64,000 bases of DNA from Candidatus Gastranaerophilales bacterium (GCA_944326905.1 CALVFU010000001.1:62001-126000), one strand, 5' to 3'; shown: positions 31,558 to 40,708, numbered from the stretch's first letter. The notes: generated by a model not told the origin, from the letters alone. Made by a program: numbers and translations.

Positions 31558-34116
31558 TTAATGTTGAGTATCTTTGAAAGCTCTGCACTCTTCCATCAGT
31601 TCTTTTGCGCGGGCAAGTGTTTCTGGAAAATAATTTGCTATAATATAAGCACATTTACCTGTTCCTGTATTAAGCAGGCAGTAGGCTTCTGCAAAAAATT
31701 CTTTGATATCCGTTAATGCATACTCGCCATTAATATTTATTTTAGGTCTGTTTTGTTCGTAATTTGCAAGCTCTTTTTTAAATAATTCTTTTAATTTTTC
31801 ATCGTGCGATGCCGCTGCTTGGAAAGTGCTGTGTTTCTGCAGCAGTTCTTCCATCGTATACGGGCGTTCATTGCCTTTTTGGATTATTTTTTGTTTTATC
31901 TGCTCTTTTATTGCTTTAATCGCATTATCCTTATCATCAATAAATTCGCACATGTGTCCGCTTTCGTGGGTTATAACCATAATCGCTCTGTCTCCGATAG
32001 TTGCATTTGGGTCTAAGTAAATACAATTATCTGCTGGTGCAAAATATCCGTTTATAGTACCATAAATCGGATCTGGGTTAATATCATCTTTTAGTACCAG
32101 CCGGGTGCCAGTTGCTGCAATGTCATATAGAACAGCGGCATTAACTTGTTTTAATGTAGTATTTACATAATTCACTGGAAATGCTGATATATCAATAGAT
32201 AAGGCTTTAGCGTTATTTTTAGAAACGGTTATTTGTGTATCAGATATTTTAACGTTAAAGGAATTTTCATTTACCCGTTCATTAAATTCGTTTTCACTAA
32301 TATTATTTCTCTCAATACGAGGCAGCATGTGTGCAACCTGTGATTTATACGGGTCAAATTCAATTATAGGTTTACATTCTTCATATCCTTCATAAAAATA
32401 TTTAACCGCTTCTTCCGGGGTATCAGCAATGAAAGCTCCCGGCGGATAAAGTTTTGACAACAAATTACCACAGTTTACATTTGAGTTTGCGGCATTAAAA
32501 ACATCAGCCATCAACTCGCGCCCGGTTAGTTCTTTATACTTCATTGCCGGCACATAAATATTATATCCACCTTCTATGACATTCTTGTCGCCAAGAAGCT
32601 CACTTGCGCTCTCAAAATCACCTTCTAATAGCAGCTGTAAAAAACCTTCATCAAAAGACATACGATTCGTTTGTTTTTTACCATCAACTACGCTTTCTTT
32701 AATAATTTCGCCGTTTACAACACTTAGAGCGTATATAAAATTACCTTCTTTATCGTAAACTTCTGTTTTATATGAGGCGCCAAATTCTCTAGCCTGGTTA
32801 TTCATTAAATTATATCTAAAGTTCCCGTTTTTATCATAAGTAACTTCAAAATCTTCTCCCTGGTGTATGCCTTTTGCTACCAGGTCTTTGTATTTATCAA
32901 ATGCCTCCCCCTGAAGCTCCGGGGCTGTTTCTCCTTTTTTAGTGTGGATTTTGGGTACGACTTTGAGTTTCCCGTCTTCAATTTTTAGGTCAAAATCTTC
33001 TCCGTACCTTGCACCGCCGTCCATCATCTGTTTTATTATTTCAATTGTGCTGGTGTCAACCGTTGTAGGCTTTTTAGGTATATGTGTCAAATATACTTCT
33101 CCGTCTGTGATAAACCCTCGCGGTCTATCATCTTCCGGAGTGTTTTCTTTTATATCCAGTCCGAGAAATTCATTATTCTCTCCATACTTAAATGATATTT
33201 GGGTAGAATCTGCTTTTCCCGCATTAAAAACAACACCCTCAAACCGATCTGGAGTCCAGCTCCCGTCATCGTTTCTTTTAGAAGAGTACTGTGTAGCTAT
33301 TCCGTCTTCAAGATATTCATCGTAATGGGTGTTAGTACTTTCATCAAAATGCCATTTTGCTATGTTGCCTGTAGTTTTGTCTATATACGTTTCACCTATT
33401 GCTTCTCCCTCAGAATCATATTTGGTTATACATTGGTCATAAGTTTTATTTTTATTCGGGTCTCCGTAACCAATCCAGCCATTTCCATCTTCATCTCTCG
33501 GACCGGATTCTATTATTTCAATTATTTTACCATTTTCATCTCTTATTACTGCATAATTGCCGGATTCATAATCGCCGGATTTCATTTGATATAGTGTTTT
33601 ACCGTCTCTTGAAATTTTACTATAGCAGCTTAAATCGCTGCCTTCAGTTATATCAAACTTTCTTACAACTTCGATTGGAAAATCAAGTTTTTCAGCTATT
33701 TCATTATAAACACGTTCTTTCTCTTCCATTTTTTTTGCATATTCTATCTGCCCCTTATCAGACATTAAGCGTAAAATCTTTGCTAAATCCCCAGGCTCAG
33801 CGGCTTCATCAAAACTGAGTATTAGAGAATCTGAACCTTTATAGTCATTAAAAAAAGCAGATAATTCATATTCATTTACTTTATTATCTGAATTAGCATC
33901 TAAAGCAGCATAATGTACAAATTTAGAACTACAGCCCTCAATATCTTGCGGTTCAAGTGCTCCATCTTTTTGTGTTCTAGGATTATTACCATATTTATCA
34001 ATGGCATCAAAAACGCTCAAAATTTGATTTAATCTTGGATCATTTGCGAATTTATGCTTCACTTCTTCGCGGGTTATCTTTGCTAAATGTTTTATATCGA
34101 TATCATAAAATTCCAT
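31558..34116 (-). CDS. Putative zinc metalloprotease with EF-hand and YD-like repeats
   Basis: 852 residues. A canonical EF-hand loop lies at Asp73-Ala-Asn-Ser-Asp77...Glu84. The middle (about 170-480) has many short beta units with Tyr-Asp-x-x-Gly-(Asn/Glu) pairs like YD/RHS repeats. His717-Glu-Ser-Gly-His721 is an HExxH motif. About 85-90 residues later comes Lys-Glu806-Phe-Phe-Ala-Glu810-Ala-Tyr, the helix that supplies the third zinc ligand in anthrax lethal factor-like domains. There is no signal peptide. A GGAGG ribosome binding site precedes the ATG, and the promoter at 34143-34204 is sigma-28-like. A secreted or injected protease is one reading; this is inference. Confidence 0.8.
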   Translation of the reverse strand: MEFYDIDIKHLAKITREEVKHKFANDPRLNQILSVFDAIDKYGNNPRTQKDGALEPQDIEGCSSKFVHYAALDANSDNKVNEYELSAFFNDYKGSDSLILSFDEAAEPGDLAKILRLMSDKGQIEYAKKMEEKERVYNEIAEKLDFPIEVVRKFDITEGSDLSCYSKISRDGKTLYQMKSGDYESGNYAVIRDENGKIIEIIESGPRDEDGNGWIGYGDPNKNKTYDQCITKYDSEGEAIGETYIDKTTGNIAKWHFDESTNTHYDEYLEDGIATQYSSKRNDDGSWTPDRFEGVVFNAGKADSTQISFKYGENNEFLGLDIKENTPEDDRPRGFITDGEVYLTHIPKKPTTVDTSTIEIIKQMMDGGARYGEDFDLKIEDGKLKVVPKIHTKKGETAPELQGEAFDKYKDLVAKGIHQGEDFEVTYDKNGNFRYNLMNNQAREFGASYKTEVYDKEGNFIYALSVVNGEIIKESVVDGKKQTNRMSFDEGFLQLLLEGDFESASELLGDKNVIEGGYNIYVPAMKYKELTGRELMADVFNAANSNVNCGNLLSKLYPPGAFIADTPEEAVKYFYEGYEECKPIIEFDPYKSQVAHMLPRIERNNISENEFNERVNENSFNVKISDTQITVSKNNAKALSIDISAFPVNYVNTTLKQVNAAVLYDIAATGTRLVLKDDINPDPIYGTINGYFAPADNCIYLDPNATIGDRAIMVITHESGHMCEFIDDKDNAIKAIKEQIKQKIIQKGNERPYTMEELLQKHSTFQAAASHDEKLKELFKKELANYEQNRPKININGEYALTDIKEFFAEAYCLLNTGTGKCAYIIANYFPETLARAKELMEECRAFKDTQH

Positions 34117-34142
34117 ACAGCCTCCATTATTTTATGTTTATA

Positions 34143-34204
34143 TATACGGTAAGTATTGGTTTAAACTTTAATATTTTTGAGTGTTTTTTTACAAAAATTT
34201 ACAT
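34143..34204 (-). promoter_or_regulatory. Sigma-28-like promoter with tandem TGTAAA boxes
   Basis: Minus strand: ATGTAAA (34198-34204) and TTGTAAA (34188-34194), 10-bp period, 17 bases, TAAAGTTT (34163-34170), 12 bases, ACCGTATA (34143-34150). The start codon of the EF-hand/HExxH gene is about 26 bases downstream. Third copy of the layout seen at 6687 and 10014. Confidence 0.6.
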
Positions 34205-34220
34205 TTCAACGAATAAATAT

Positions 34221-34245
34221 AAAAAAGAAGGGTGCAAATGCACCC
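34221..34245 (-). terminator. Terminator after sepF
   Basis: On the minus strand GGGTGC-ATTT-GCACCC followed by TTCTTTTTT, 55 bases past the sepF stop. Confidence 0.9.
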
Positions 34246-34299
34246 TGAAAATCCAACTATCACAAATCAATATATTATTTAAAATCTCTCTCTCTCTTC

Positions 34300-34797
34300 T
34301 TATAGAGGTTTGTTCCACAAAGATTCGCTGAACTTATTTTGAACCATTGCTGATTCAACAGAAAGTGCAACGTTAGAAGGAGTGAATACAAACACCATAT
34401 CACCGACTTTTTGCGGCGTTCCGTTTAATGCATGAGCTGCCCCGCAAACAAAGTCAATTGTTCTTTGGGATTGTTCTTTATCTAAAAGATGAAGATTAAG
34501 AACAACTGTATTTTTGTCTTTTAATTTTTTAACAATTTGAACGGCTTCACCGAATGAACGCGGTTCCATAATTGTAACTTCACCTGTTCTGTAGTTAGGA
34601 TGAGAAACAACTTTATTTTCTCTGTCTCTATCCCATCTGTTTTCATTCTTAGGACTGTACATTACATCTAATGCAGCATTCCCGTCAGAAATATATTCTT
34701 CGCCCTCATCACCAAAATCAAACGGATCCTCATCTCTGCCTTCAAATCCTTTTTTTATAAAACTGATTATGCCGTTTAAACCATCTGATAATGTCAT
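34300..34797 (-). CDS. sepF: Cell division protein SepF
   Basis: SepF binds FtsZ and the membrane and shapes the division ring in Gram-positives, cyanobacteria and relatives. 165 residues: an N-terminal amphipathic membrane-binding helix, an acidic linker, and a C-terminal domain from about 75 with Pro-Arg-Ser-Phe-x-Glu-Ala, Val-Val-Leu-Asn-Leu and Ile-Asp-Phe-x-x-Gly-Ala. GGAGG precedes the ATG. The gene follows the YggS gene by 20 bases, the same pairing seen in Firmicutes and cyanobacteria. Its presence without minC/minD in the window fits a SepF-based divisome. Confidence 0.95.
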   Translation of the reverse strand: MTLSDGLNGIISFIKKGFEGRDEDPFDFGDEGEEYISDGNAALDVMYSPKNENRWDRDRENKVVSHPNYRTGEVTIMEPRSFGEAVQIVKKLKDKNTVVLNLHLLDKEQSQRTIDFVCGAAHALNGTPQKVGDMVFVFTPSNVALSVESAMVQNKFSESLWNKPL

Positions 34798-34817
34798 TAT
34801 TATTTTCCTCCAATTTT

Positions 34818-35483
34818 TTAACTAAATAATTTTCTGCCTATTCTTACCATTGTCGCTCCGTGTTTTACTGCGATATGGTAATCATTACTCATTCCCATCG
34901 AAAGTTCCGGCAGCTTGTATCCAAATCTCTCTTCAAGTTCTTGTTTGAATAATTTTACACCTTCAAACAATTCTTCAAGCTCTCTTTCTTCTGCATTAAG
35001 AGGTGCCATGCTCATTATTCCGCATACCCTAATCCCTTTAAGGCTAATTATACGTTCAAAATCCCTTAACATCCCTTCTTTACTATATCCAAACTTTGTC
35101 TCCTCACTAGCAGCGTTTAGTTCTAAAAGAACTTTTTGTATCTTACCAATTTCAAGTGCGTAGCTTGATATGAGCTCTGCTATCTTTAATGAATCAACCG
35201 ATTGAATATAGTCAAAATACTTAATAACTTTTTTAACTTTATTGCTTTGTACGTGCCCGATAAAATGGAAAGTCGATTTTTCTCTAAGCTCTTTACACAA
35301 TGATTCTATTTTCGATATTCCATCATTTGCGCGTGACTCTGCAAAATCCCTTAGTCCGCACGCATAAGCTTGTTCTATCGCTGTTTTATCATAGTATTTT
35401 GTTACTGCAATAATATTTGGTTTCCAAGGTGCGATTTGTTTTTTGATAAGTAGAAGATTGTCACTGATATTACTTTCACTCAT
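34818..35483 (-). CDS. YggS/PLPBP-family pyridoxal phosphate-binding protein
   Basis: PLP homeostasis protein that binds vitamin B6 on a TIM barrel with no known catalysis. I start it at 35483, because AGAGGGTAGGGG precedes that ATG; a longer reading to 35582 would lack a good binding site. About 221 residues: Ala-Val-Thr-Lys-Tyr holds the PLP lysine, then Phe-Ala-Glu-Ser-Arg-Ala-Asn, Phe-His-Phe-Ile-Gly-His-Val-Gln and Met-Gly-Met-Ser-Asn-Asp-Tyr. The family pattern is Gly-Glu-Asn-(Arg/Tyr), so the Glu-Ser-Arg at that site is slightly divergent. It is upstream of sepF in one operon. Confidence 0.9.
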   Translation of the reverse strand: MSESNISDNLLLIKKQIAPWKPNIIAVTKYYDKTAIEQAYACGLRDFAESRANDGISKIESLCKELREKSTFHFIGHVQSNKVKKVIKYFDYIQSVDSLKIAELISSYALEIGKIQKVLLELNAASEETKFGYSKEGMLRDFERIISLKGIRVCGIMSMAPLNAEERELEELFEGVKLFKQELEERFGYKLPELSMGMSNDYHIAVKHGATMVRIGRKLFS

Positions 35484-35633
35484 TTCCCCTACCCTCTTCT
35501 TGATTATATAATAACTTTCATGGGCAGACAAATATATCTTTGTAAATATTTTTGCCTCTTTTACCCTTTTGCTAAAACCCATGATTTACATGTATTTCAG
35601 CATGGTTTTGTTTGTTAAGTTTTGTAAATTCAC

Positions 35634-35677
35634 GCCCTTTTGTAAACATATTTGACAAAAATTTTATACAAAAGGGC
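35634..35677. repeat. 11-bp perfect inverted repeat between flgE and yggS
   Basis: GCCCTTTTGTA at 35634-35644 and TACAAAAGGGC at 35667-35677, separated by 22 AT-rich bases. It lies just past the flgE stop (35698) and could end the flagellar message or act as an operator for yggS-sepF. It lacks a T run. Confidence 0.6.
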
Positions 35678-35697
35678 ATGCCTTTACATTAAATTAA

Positions 35698-37074
35698 CTA
35701 TTGCCCTAAGTATACGAGCGTTTCAAGCGTGCTGCTTGCGGTATTAAATACACGTGAATTAGCCTGGACCAGTCTCTGCGCAAGAATCATTTCTGATAAT
35801 TCATTTGATAATTCAACGTTAGAAGCTTCCAAGCCGCCTGTTTGAATTGTACCAAAAGCAGCATATCCGGCAAGCCCAAAGTAGGCTGTACCAGCGTTTG
35901 AGCCAATTGTCCAAAGGTTGTTGCTTTCAGATTCTAAGCCGCTTTCATTAACTACTGTTGATAATTCAAGCATCAAGTTGCCAAACTCTAAAACTTCAGG
36001 ATTCATGTCAACATCATCACCTGTAATTTTTACATAATCGCTGGTTGTAATTTTCCAGGTCATTTCATTATTTTCATCTATTTGAACACTGAGTTTTGAA
36101 CCATCTGAGTATGTTGCTTCAATAATGCCATTATTATTTACTGTCCAATCTTCAAGCGATGCTGCTGCGTTATATGAGCCTGCCTCGTCAATTTCTGCTG
36201 AATAGTTTGTAATCTTTGATGAATATACTTGAGTTCCTTCATTTTTTTCAACATTTGAAAGCCCGAGTTCTTCAACAAAGTTTGATCCGCCTTCTTTTGG
36301 TGTTTCAAATTCAATTGCAGTGTCTGCGTCCGCAGCTGTAAAATTAATTGTTCCGTCAGCTACTGATACGGTAACTTTATCATCAACACCTGCGGTTGTT
36401 AGTTGTTGATTTATCTCACCGACAAGTGCTGTTATGTCCATTGTATCTATATCATTCTGATCAAGAGTAATGTTGACCGTTTCTGCTCCTCTGTCATCAT
36501 TAATTATCATTGTAAAAGTACCTGCTGTAATATCAGCGTTGTTCATTTCTGATACAAGTGTTTCACCATATTCAGCTGCAGTTGTTCCGTGAACATCCAT
36601 GTTTAAAAGTGTTGGGATATGTATTCTTACATCTGAAGCTGTTGTTGAATAAGTACTTGAAGCTCCCATAACATAATAGCCGGAAGATGTTACAAGGTCG
36701 CCGTTTGAATCAAGACTGAATGCACCATCTCTTGTTAAGAAACTTTGCCCGCTTGAATCTGTTACTACAAAGTATCCATTCCCGGAAATCATCATATCTT
36801 CATCTCTTCCGGTATTAACAAAAGTACCTTGTGTAAAGTTTCTTGTTATACTTCCGATTTGAACACCGTGTCCAACTTGTTTAGCGTTTACCCCGCCTGA
36901 GGTTACGCTTGCAGTTGAACTATGTGACAAATCAGAGTAGAACAATGTCTCAAAATTGACGCGGCTTGATTTAAACGCAGTCGTGTTCATGTTTGCAACG
37001 TTGTTTGATACAACGTTAATCTGGTTTGTTCCGGCTTTTAACCCGGTACCTGCTGTGTAAAGAGCTTGTGACAT
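35698..37074 (-). CDS. flgE: Flagellar hook protein FlgE
   Basis: Structural unit of the flagellar hook, exported by the flagellar type III system. 458 residues. The N-terminal rod/hook signature is clear (Gly-Leu-x-x-x-x-x-x-Ile-x-Val-x-Ser-Asn-Asn-Val-Ala-Asn-x-Asn-Thr-x-x-Phe-Lys). The Ser-Gly-Asn-Gly-Tyr-Phe-Val-Val block follows, then a variable central domain and the C-terminal Ser-Asn-Glu-Leu-x-Glu-Met-Ile-x-Ala-Gln-Arg-x-x-Gln-Ala-Asn helix. A strong GGAGGAGG binding site lies upstream. It follows flgD by 49 bases in the fliJ-fliK-flgD-flgE operon. Confidence 0.95.
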   Translation of the reverse strand: MSQALYTAGTGLKAGTNQINVVSNNVANMNTTAFKSSRVNFETLFYSDLSHSSTASVTSGGVNAKQVGHGVQIGSITRNFTQGTFVNTGRDEDMMISGNGYFVVTDSSGQSFLTRDGAFSLDSNGDLVTSSGYYVMGASSTYSTTASDVRIHIPTLLNMDVHGTTAAEYGETLVSEMNNADITAGTFTMIINDDRGAETVNITLDQNDIDTMDITALVGEINQQLTTAGVDDKVTVSVADGTINFTAADADTAIEFETPKEGGSNFVEELGLSNVEKNEGTQVYSSKITNYSAEIDEAGSYNAAASLEDWTVNNNGIIEATYSDGSKLSVQIDENNEMTWKITTSDYVKITGDDVDMNPEVLEFGNLMLELSTVVNESGLESESNNLWTIGSNAGTAYFGLAGYAAFGTIQTGGLEASNVELSNELSEMILAQRLVQANSRVFNTASSTLETLVYLGQ

Positions 37075-37123
37075 TAATTTTCCTCCTCCATATTGCTCAT
37101 TGTTTATTATTAATATTTCTTTT

Positions 37124-37762
37124 TCATAGTAGGTCGTTAATTATACTTGCAGTGGAACGTGACTTTGCACGTGCGCTGTACGCGGCAGCAGCAGCTTCTG
37201 CTGCTTCATTACCGCTGTTTTCTTCAGCCTTATCAGCTGCTTCGCGGATTGATGTTACGTTTGCGATTGAATAATATTCATCACCTACTTTTACATAACC
37301 AATTCCGCCTTCAAATTTTGCTTCTGTAACAACTCCGCTTACTGTTTTTTCTTCTGTTTGGGCTGTACCGTCTTCATTTAATACAGGTTCTCCGTTTTCA
37401 TCTTTTACTGTTTCACTGTATTCAATGGTAACTTCTTTACCAACCAATGACATTGTTTGGGTAATAACAGCGTTTGTTCCGACACTTGATGAAATACTAT
37501 CCAGTCCCGTCATTATATCTTCCATATTTGAATTCATTTGAGTCATTTGTTCTAATGACGAGTATTGTGCCAATTGTGATAACCATTCACTGTTGTCCAT
37601 CGGCTCTGTCGGATCTTGATTTTCTAACTGCTTAAGCATAAGAGTTAAAAACATTGTATAATCAGATTCAATACTATTGGAATTGTTTGTTGTCTGACTG
37701 TTTGCTTTATACATTTCTGATTGGTTTTGCAAATTTGTTATTTGATCAGTTACCATTGACAT
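37124..37762 (-). CDS. flgD: Flagellar hook assembly protein FlgD
   Basis: Scaffold that caps the growing hook. 212 residues. The core Phe-Leu-x-Leu-(Met)-Leu-x-Gln-Leu-x-Asn-Gln-Asp-Pro-x-x-Pro-Met-Asp segment is unmistakable, with Gln-Leu-Ala-Gln-Tyr-Ser-Ser-Leu-Glu-Gln-Met behind it. The C-terminal beta domain is short and ends in an Ala/Glu-rich helix. AGGAGG lies upstream of the ATG; the gene follows fliK by 12 bases. Confidence 0.94.
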   Translation of the reverse strand: MSMVTDQITNLQNQSEMYKANSQTTNNSNSIESDYTMFLTLMLKQLENQDPTEPMDNSEWLSQLAQYSSLEQMTQMNSNMEDIMTGLDSISSSVGTNAVITQTMSLVGKEVTIEYSETVKDENGEPVLNEDGTAQTEEKTVSGVVTEAKFEGGIGYVKVGDEYYSIANVTSIREAADKAEENSGNEAAEAAAAAYSARAKSRSTASIINDLL

Positions 37763-37774
37763 AATACTTACCTC

Positions 37775-40702
37775 CTACTCCTTATCATTCTCTTCGTATA
37801 ATGAACTTACCATATCTTCAAATCTTTTAGCGCCTCTCTCTTCTTTGGGCTGTTGTTTTTGCTCTTGCTGGTGTTTTTGAGAATTACCTTGTTCTGTATA
37901 ATCTTGCTGAGCCCCTGGATATTGGGTTTGGTTTGTTGAAACATTTACTCTGTCAAATCGTACACCGTATTTTTGAAGTGTGTCTTTGAGCTCATCAATA
38001 TGCTTGTTAAGAATATCTCCTGCATCATCAGAAGAGGCTGTCATTTCAGCGATTATACCGTCTGTTGTATTAGTTAATTTTAACTCCAGTGTTCCAAGAT
38101 TTTCAGGGCTTAACTGCATTGTTAATTTTGCACCGGGTCTAAAGTTAAATGTTGTCAATTTTTCATTTATTTGCGCAAGAATTTCCTTTGATGAAGAATT
38201 AGCGGCTGATGTTTGCTCTGCATTTTGTCTGATTATTGAGTTCAGCTTGTCTGTAAACCCGCTTTCTCCTTCTATGGAAAATCGTATTAATTGTTCTGTT
38301 GTAGAATTAGTTCCTGTATATATATCGTCTGAGCTTGATACGCTGCCTTTTATTGAGATATTTAAATCATCCGCAACGGTTTCATCAACAACTTCATCTA
38401 AAGAGGAGGCAATTCTTTTAGTATCGGCTGCACTTTCCGTATCTATGTCCGAATAGTTTATATAATTATCAGATGAGGATACATTATCTTCCTCGGACGT
38501 GTTCCAAATATTACTTTCTTCTGATGTGTCAAATTTACTTTCAAGTTCTGCGATGATATCAGTTTCTTCTGCTTCTGTTTTGTCAGTCATATCTACAAAT
38601 GCTAATTTTGTGCGTTCTTGTATATCAAACTCGCTTTCTTGCTTTGATGATTGATTACTAAAGTGGTTTTGTGAGTTTTTATCAGTGCTGTTATTTGTGT
38701 TATTTGTATCTGGTGTTATTTTTTCTGTTGTGTCTTCAGAGTCATTAATTGTTAATTTTGTATTTTTAGTAACACTATTTTCTGATTCAGGCGTAAATTC
38801 TGAATTTTCGTCTGTTGTTACATTTTTTAAATCTATTTCAACTGTTTTTACTTCTGTAGTATTTTTTTTAATTTGATTATCTTCTACATTCTCTGTTTCT
38901 GCTGTGGTTTTGTTAGTTTCCAATAATGTAGCATTATTATCTGTATTTTCATGACTAACTTTTTTTTCAACATCAGCAACAGTTTCTTTTTGAACTTTTA
39001 TGTTAGAAGTATCAGTATTATTAGTTGAAAGGTCGTCAGCGGTTGTTGTTTCGGCAGCCGTTTCTATAGAAGCGTTGTCAGTTATTTGAGAGGCTGAAAT
39101 AGTATTTTTAATTTCTTTTGAGTTTTTTGGACTTACGTTTATATCTGTATTTATTTCTTCTTTTGTATAAGTGGTTTGAAGAGAAATAGTTTCTTCTTTA
39201 GCCGGCTCAGGTTGTTCTAAAGCTGTTTCTTGAAATTTAATTTGCGGTATTTCAGTATCAGTTTCTACAGAGGTTTGTTTTTCTGGTTGAGTCTGGATAT
39301 TTTCTTTAACCATAGCCTCTTGTGTCGTTTTATCAGTTTGTGTATGAATTCCTGAGGCAGGTTTGTCTGAAACACCTTCCTGGGATACAGTTTCTTTAAC
39401 CTGTTTATCTGTTTGAACCGAAGTATTTTCTTTTGAGTTATTTATTTGTGTTTTTGTATCAGAAAAGGTGGTTTCAGTATCTGTATTTCTGATGTTTTGG
39501 GTAGTGTTAGTCTTAGTTTCTGATGTATTGTCATTAGGTAAATCAGTATCTTTTATGTTAATATCTCCATCTGGTAATTCTTGAGTGTTTATAGCTTGAT
39601 TATTATCTTCTGTTTTTATTTCAGTTTCGATATTATTTTCTTCTGGAATATTCCCGGTATATTCGTACTGTTCAGTTTCATCTAAGATTTGCCAATTCTC
39701 ATCAAGCAGCATTTGATTATTGTTTCCATCTGATTTATCAGTTTCTTCAGTAGTTGTAGTTGTGATATCTACAGTATTAGTTTTAATATTTTCTGTATCT
39801 CCAGCTTGAATATCTTCCTCTCCTGGCTTTATGACAGTACTGCTCTCTTCTTGTTTATGTGTTGTTGACATGTTATTGACAACAGTGTTGGTATCCGAAA
39901 GTTTTTCAAATTGAGTATTAATTTTATTTTGTTCTTGATTTGTGTCAGGTTTTAATCCGCTTTGTGCCGCAATAAAACTTGCATTAGTTATTTGTAAATT
40001 CTGTAATTCTTCTGATTTTACTGTGTCAGTTTCTTCTGTATCAACTTTTAACTGTATAGAATTTTTGTCTGCCGCCTCGTTTTGAGCCTCATTGGTGATT
40101 GGTAAGTCATCAGTTGATTCTGGTTTAGTGTTTTCTGTTTCGTTGCTGTCTTCGAGATTTAAAGGTTTTTTGTTTTCTTCTGTGTCAGTTTCATTAACCT
40201 TATTATCGGCAGCTGCAATTACAGTAGTTGAAGTTTCATTTGAATCTGTATTTTCATCAAGCTGGTTCTTTGTATTTGTTATTGTATCGTTACTGCTGCT
40301 TACTTCTTTTACACTGCTTTCTGCGGTATCTGCTTTATCCTGTAAAGCTTCGCGTACGGAGAATGAATATCCGTCATTTTGTACACTTTGTGAAGTTGAT
40401 TTTTGTATATAATTAGGTGTTTGGCTTGTTGATTGTATGTTTGCCCCGCTTGTAAATTTATTTTTTATATTTTGTGATAAGCGCGGTATCGAAGAAAATT
40501 TATTTGTTGTGTATGTGTTATTGTTTTGGGGCTTTGCTAAATTACTTTTAGATAAAGAATTATCTATATACTGGTTATTTTTTTTATTAATAAAAATATT
40601 TTGGAACTTATCAGAATTGTATGCAAACTTACCTGTTCCCTTCAAGTTGTCTTGAAGGATATTGTTATTATACATATTGTCCATTATAAGTTCTTTTACC
40701 AT
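37775..40702 (-). CDS. fliK: Flagellar hook-length control protein FliK (very long)
   Basis: FliK measures the hook and switches export from hook to filament proteins. 975 residues, far longer than the 400-600 common in the family. Residues about 1-780 are low-complexity, rich in Thr, Glu, Asn, Lys and Asp. The C-terminal export-switch domain (about 850-940) has Leu-x-Pro-Glu-(Asn)-Leu-Gly-x-Leu-Glu-(Leu), as in FliK, followed by a Gln/Lys-rich tail. If the ruler model holds here, the long N-terminal part would set a long hook. I start at 40702; in-frame ATGs 18 and 27 bases later are alternatives. Confidence 0.9.
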   Translation of the reverse strand: MVKELIMDNMYNNNILQDNLKGTGKFAYNSDKFQNIFINKKNNQYIDNSLSKSNLAKPQNNNTYTTNKFSSIPRLSQNIKNKFTSGANIQSTSQTPNYIQKSTSQSVQNDGYSFSVREALQDKADTAESSVKEVSSSNDTITNTKNQLDENTDSNETSTTVIAAADNKVNETDTEENKKPLNLEDSNETENTKPESTDDLPITNEAQNEAADKNSIQLKVDTEETDTVKSEELQNLQITNASFIAAQSGLKPDTNQEQNKINTQFEKLSDTNTVVNNMSTTHKQEESSTVIKPGEEDIQAGDTENIKTNTVDITTTTTEETDKSDGNNNQMLLDENWQILDETEQYEYTGNIPEENNIETEIKTEDNNQAINTQELPDGDINIKDTDLPNDNTSETKTNTTQNIRNTDTETTFSDTKTQINNSKENTSVQTDKQVKETVSQEGVSDKPASGIHTQTDKTTQEAMVKENIQTQPEKQTSVETDTEIPQIKFQETALEQPEPAKEETISLQTTYTKEEINTDINVSPKNSKEIKNTISASQITDNASIETAAETTTADDLSTNNTDTSNIKVQKETVADVEKKVSHENTDNNATLLETNKTTAETENVEDNQIKKNTTEVKTVEIDLKNVTTDENSEFTPESENSVTKNTKLTINDSEDTTEKITPDTNNTNNSTDKNSQNHFSNQSSKQESEFDIQERTKLAFVDMTDKTEAEETDIIAELESKFDTSEESNIWNTSEEDNVSSSDNYINYSDIDTESAADTKRIASSLDEVVDETVADDLNISIKGSVSSSDDIYTGTNSTTEQLIRFSIEGESGFTDKLNSIIRQNAEQTSAANSSSKEILAQINEKLTTFNFRPGAKLTMQLSPENLGTLELKLTNTTDGIIAEMTASSDDAGDILNKHIDELKDTLQKYGVRFDRVNVSTNQTQYPGAQQDYTEQGNSQKHQQEQKQQPKEERGAKRFEDMVSSLYEENDKE

Positions 40703-40708
40703 TTTTTA

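Noticed and set aside
31804-33818. Plus-strand frames opposite the EF-hand/HExxH gene
   Set aside because: They overlap a gene with clear motifs and a strong ribosome binding site, and have no support of their own.
35610-35680. TTGTAAA pair near 35620-35646 as another tandem operator
   Set aside because: The boxes are 18 bp apart and one lies within the arm of a perfect inverted repeat, so the 10-bp design is not met.
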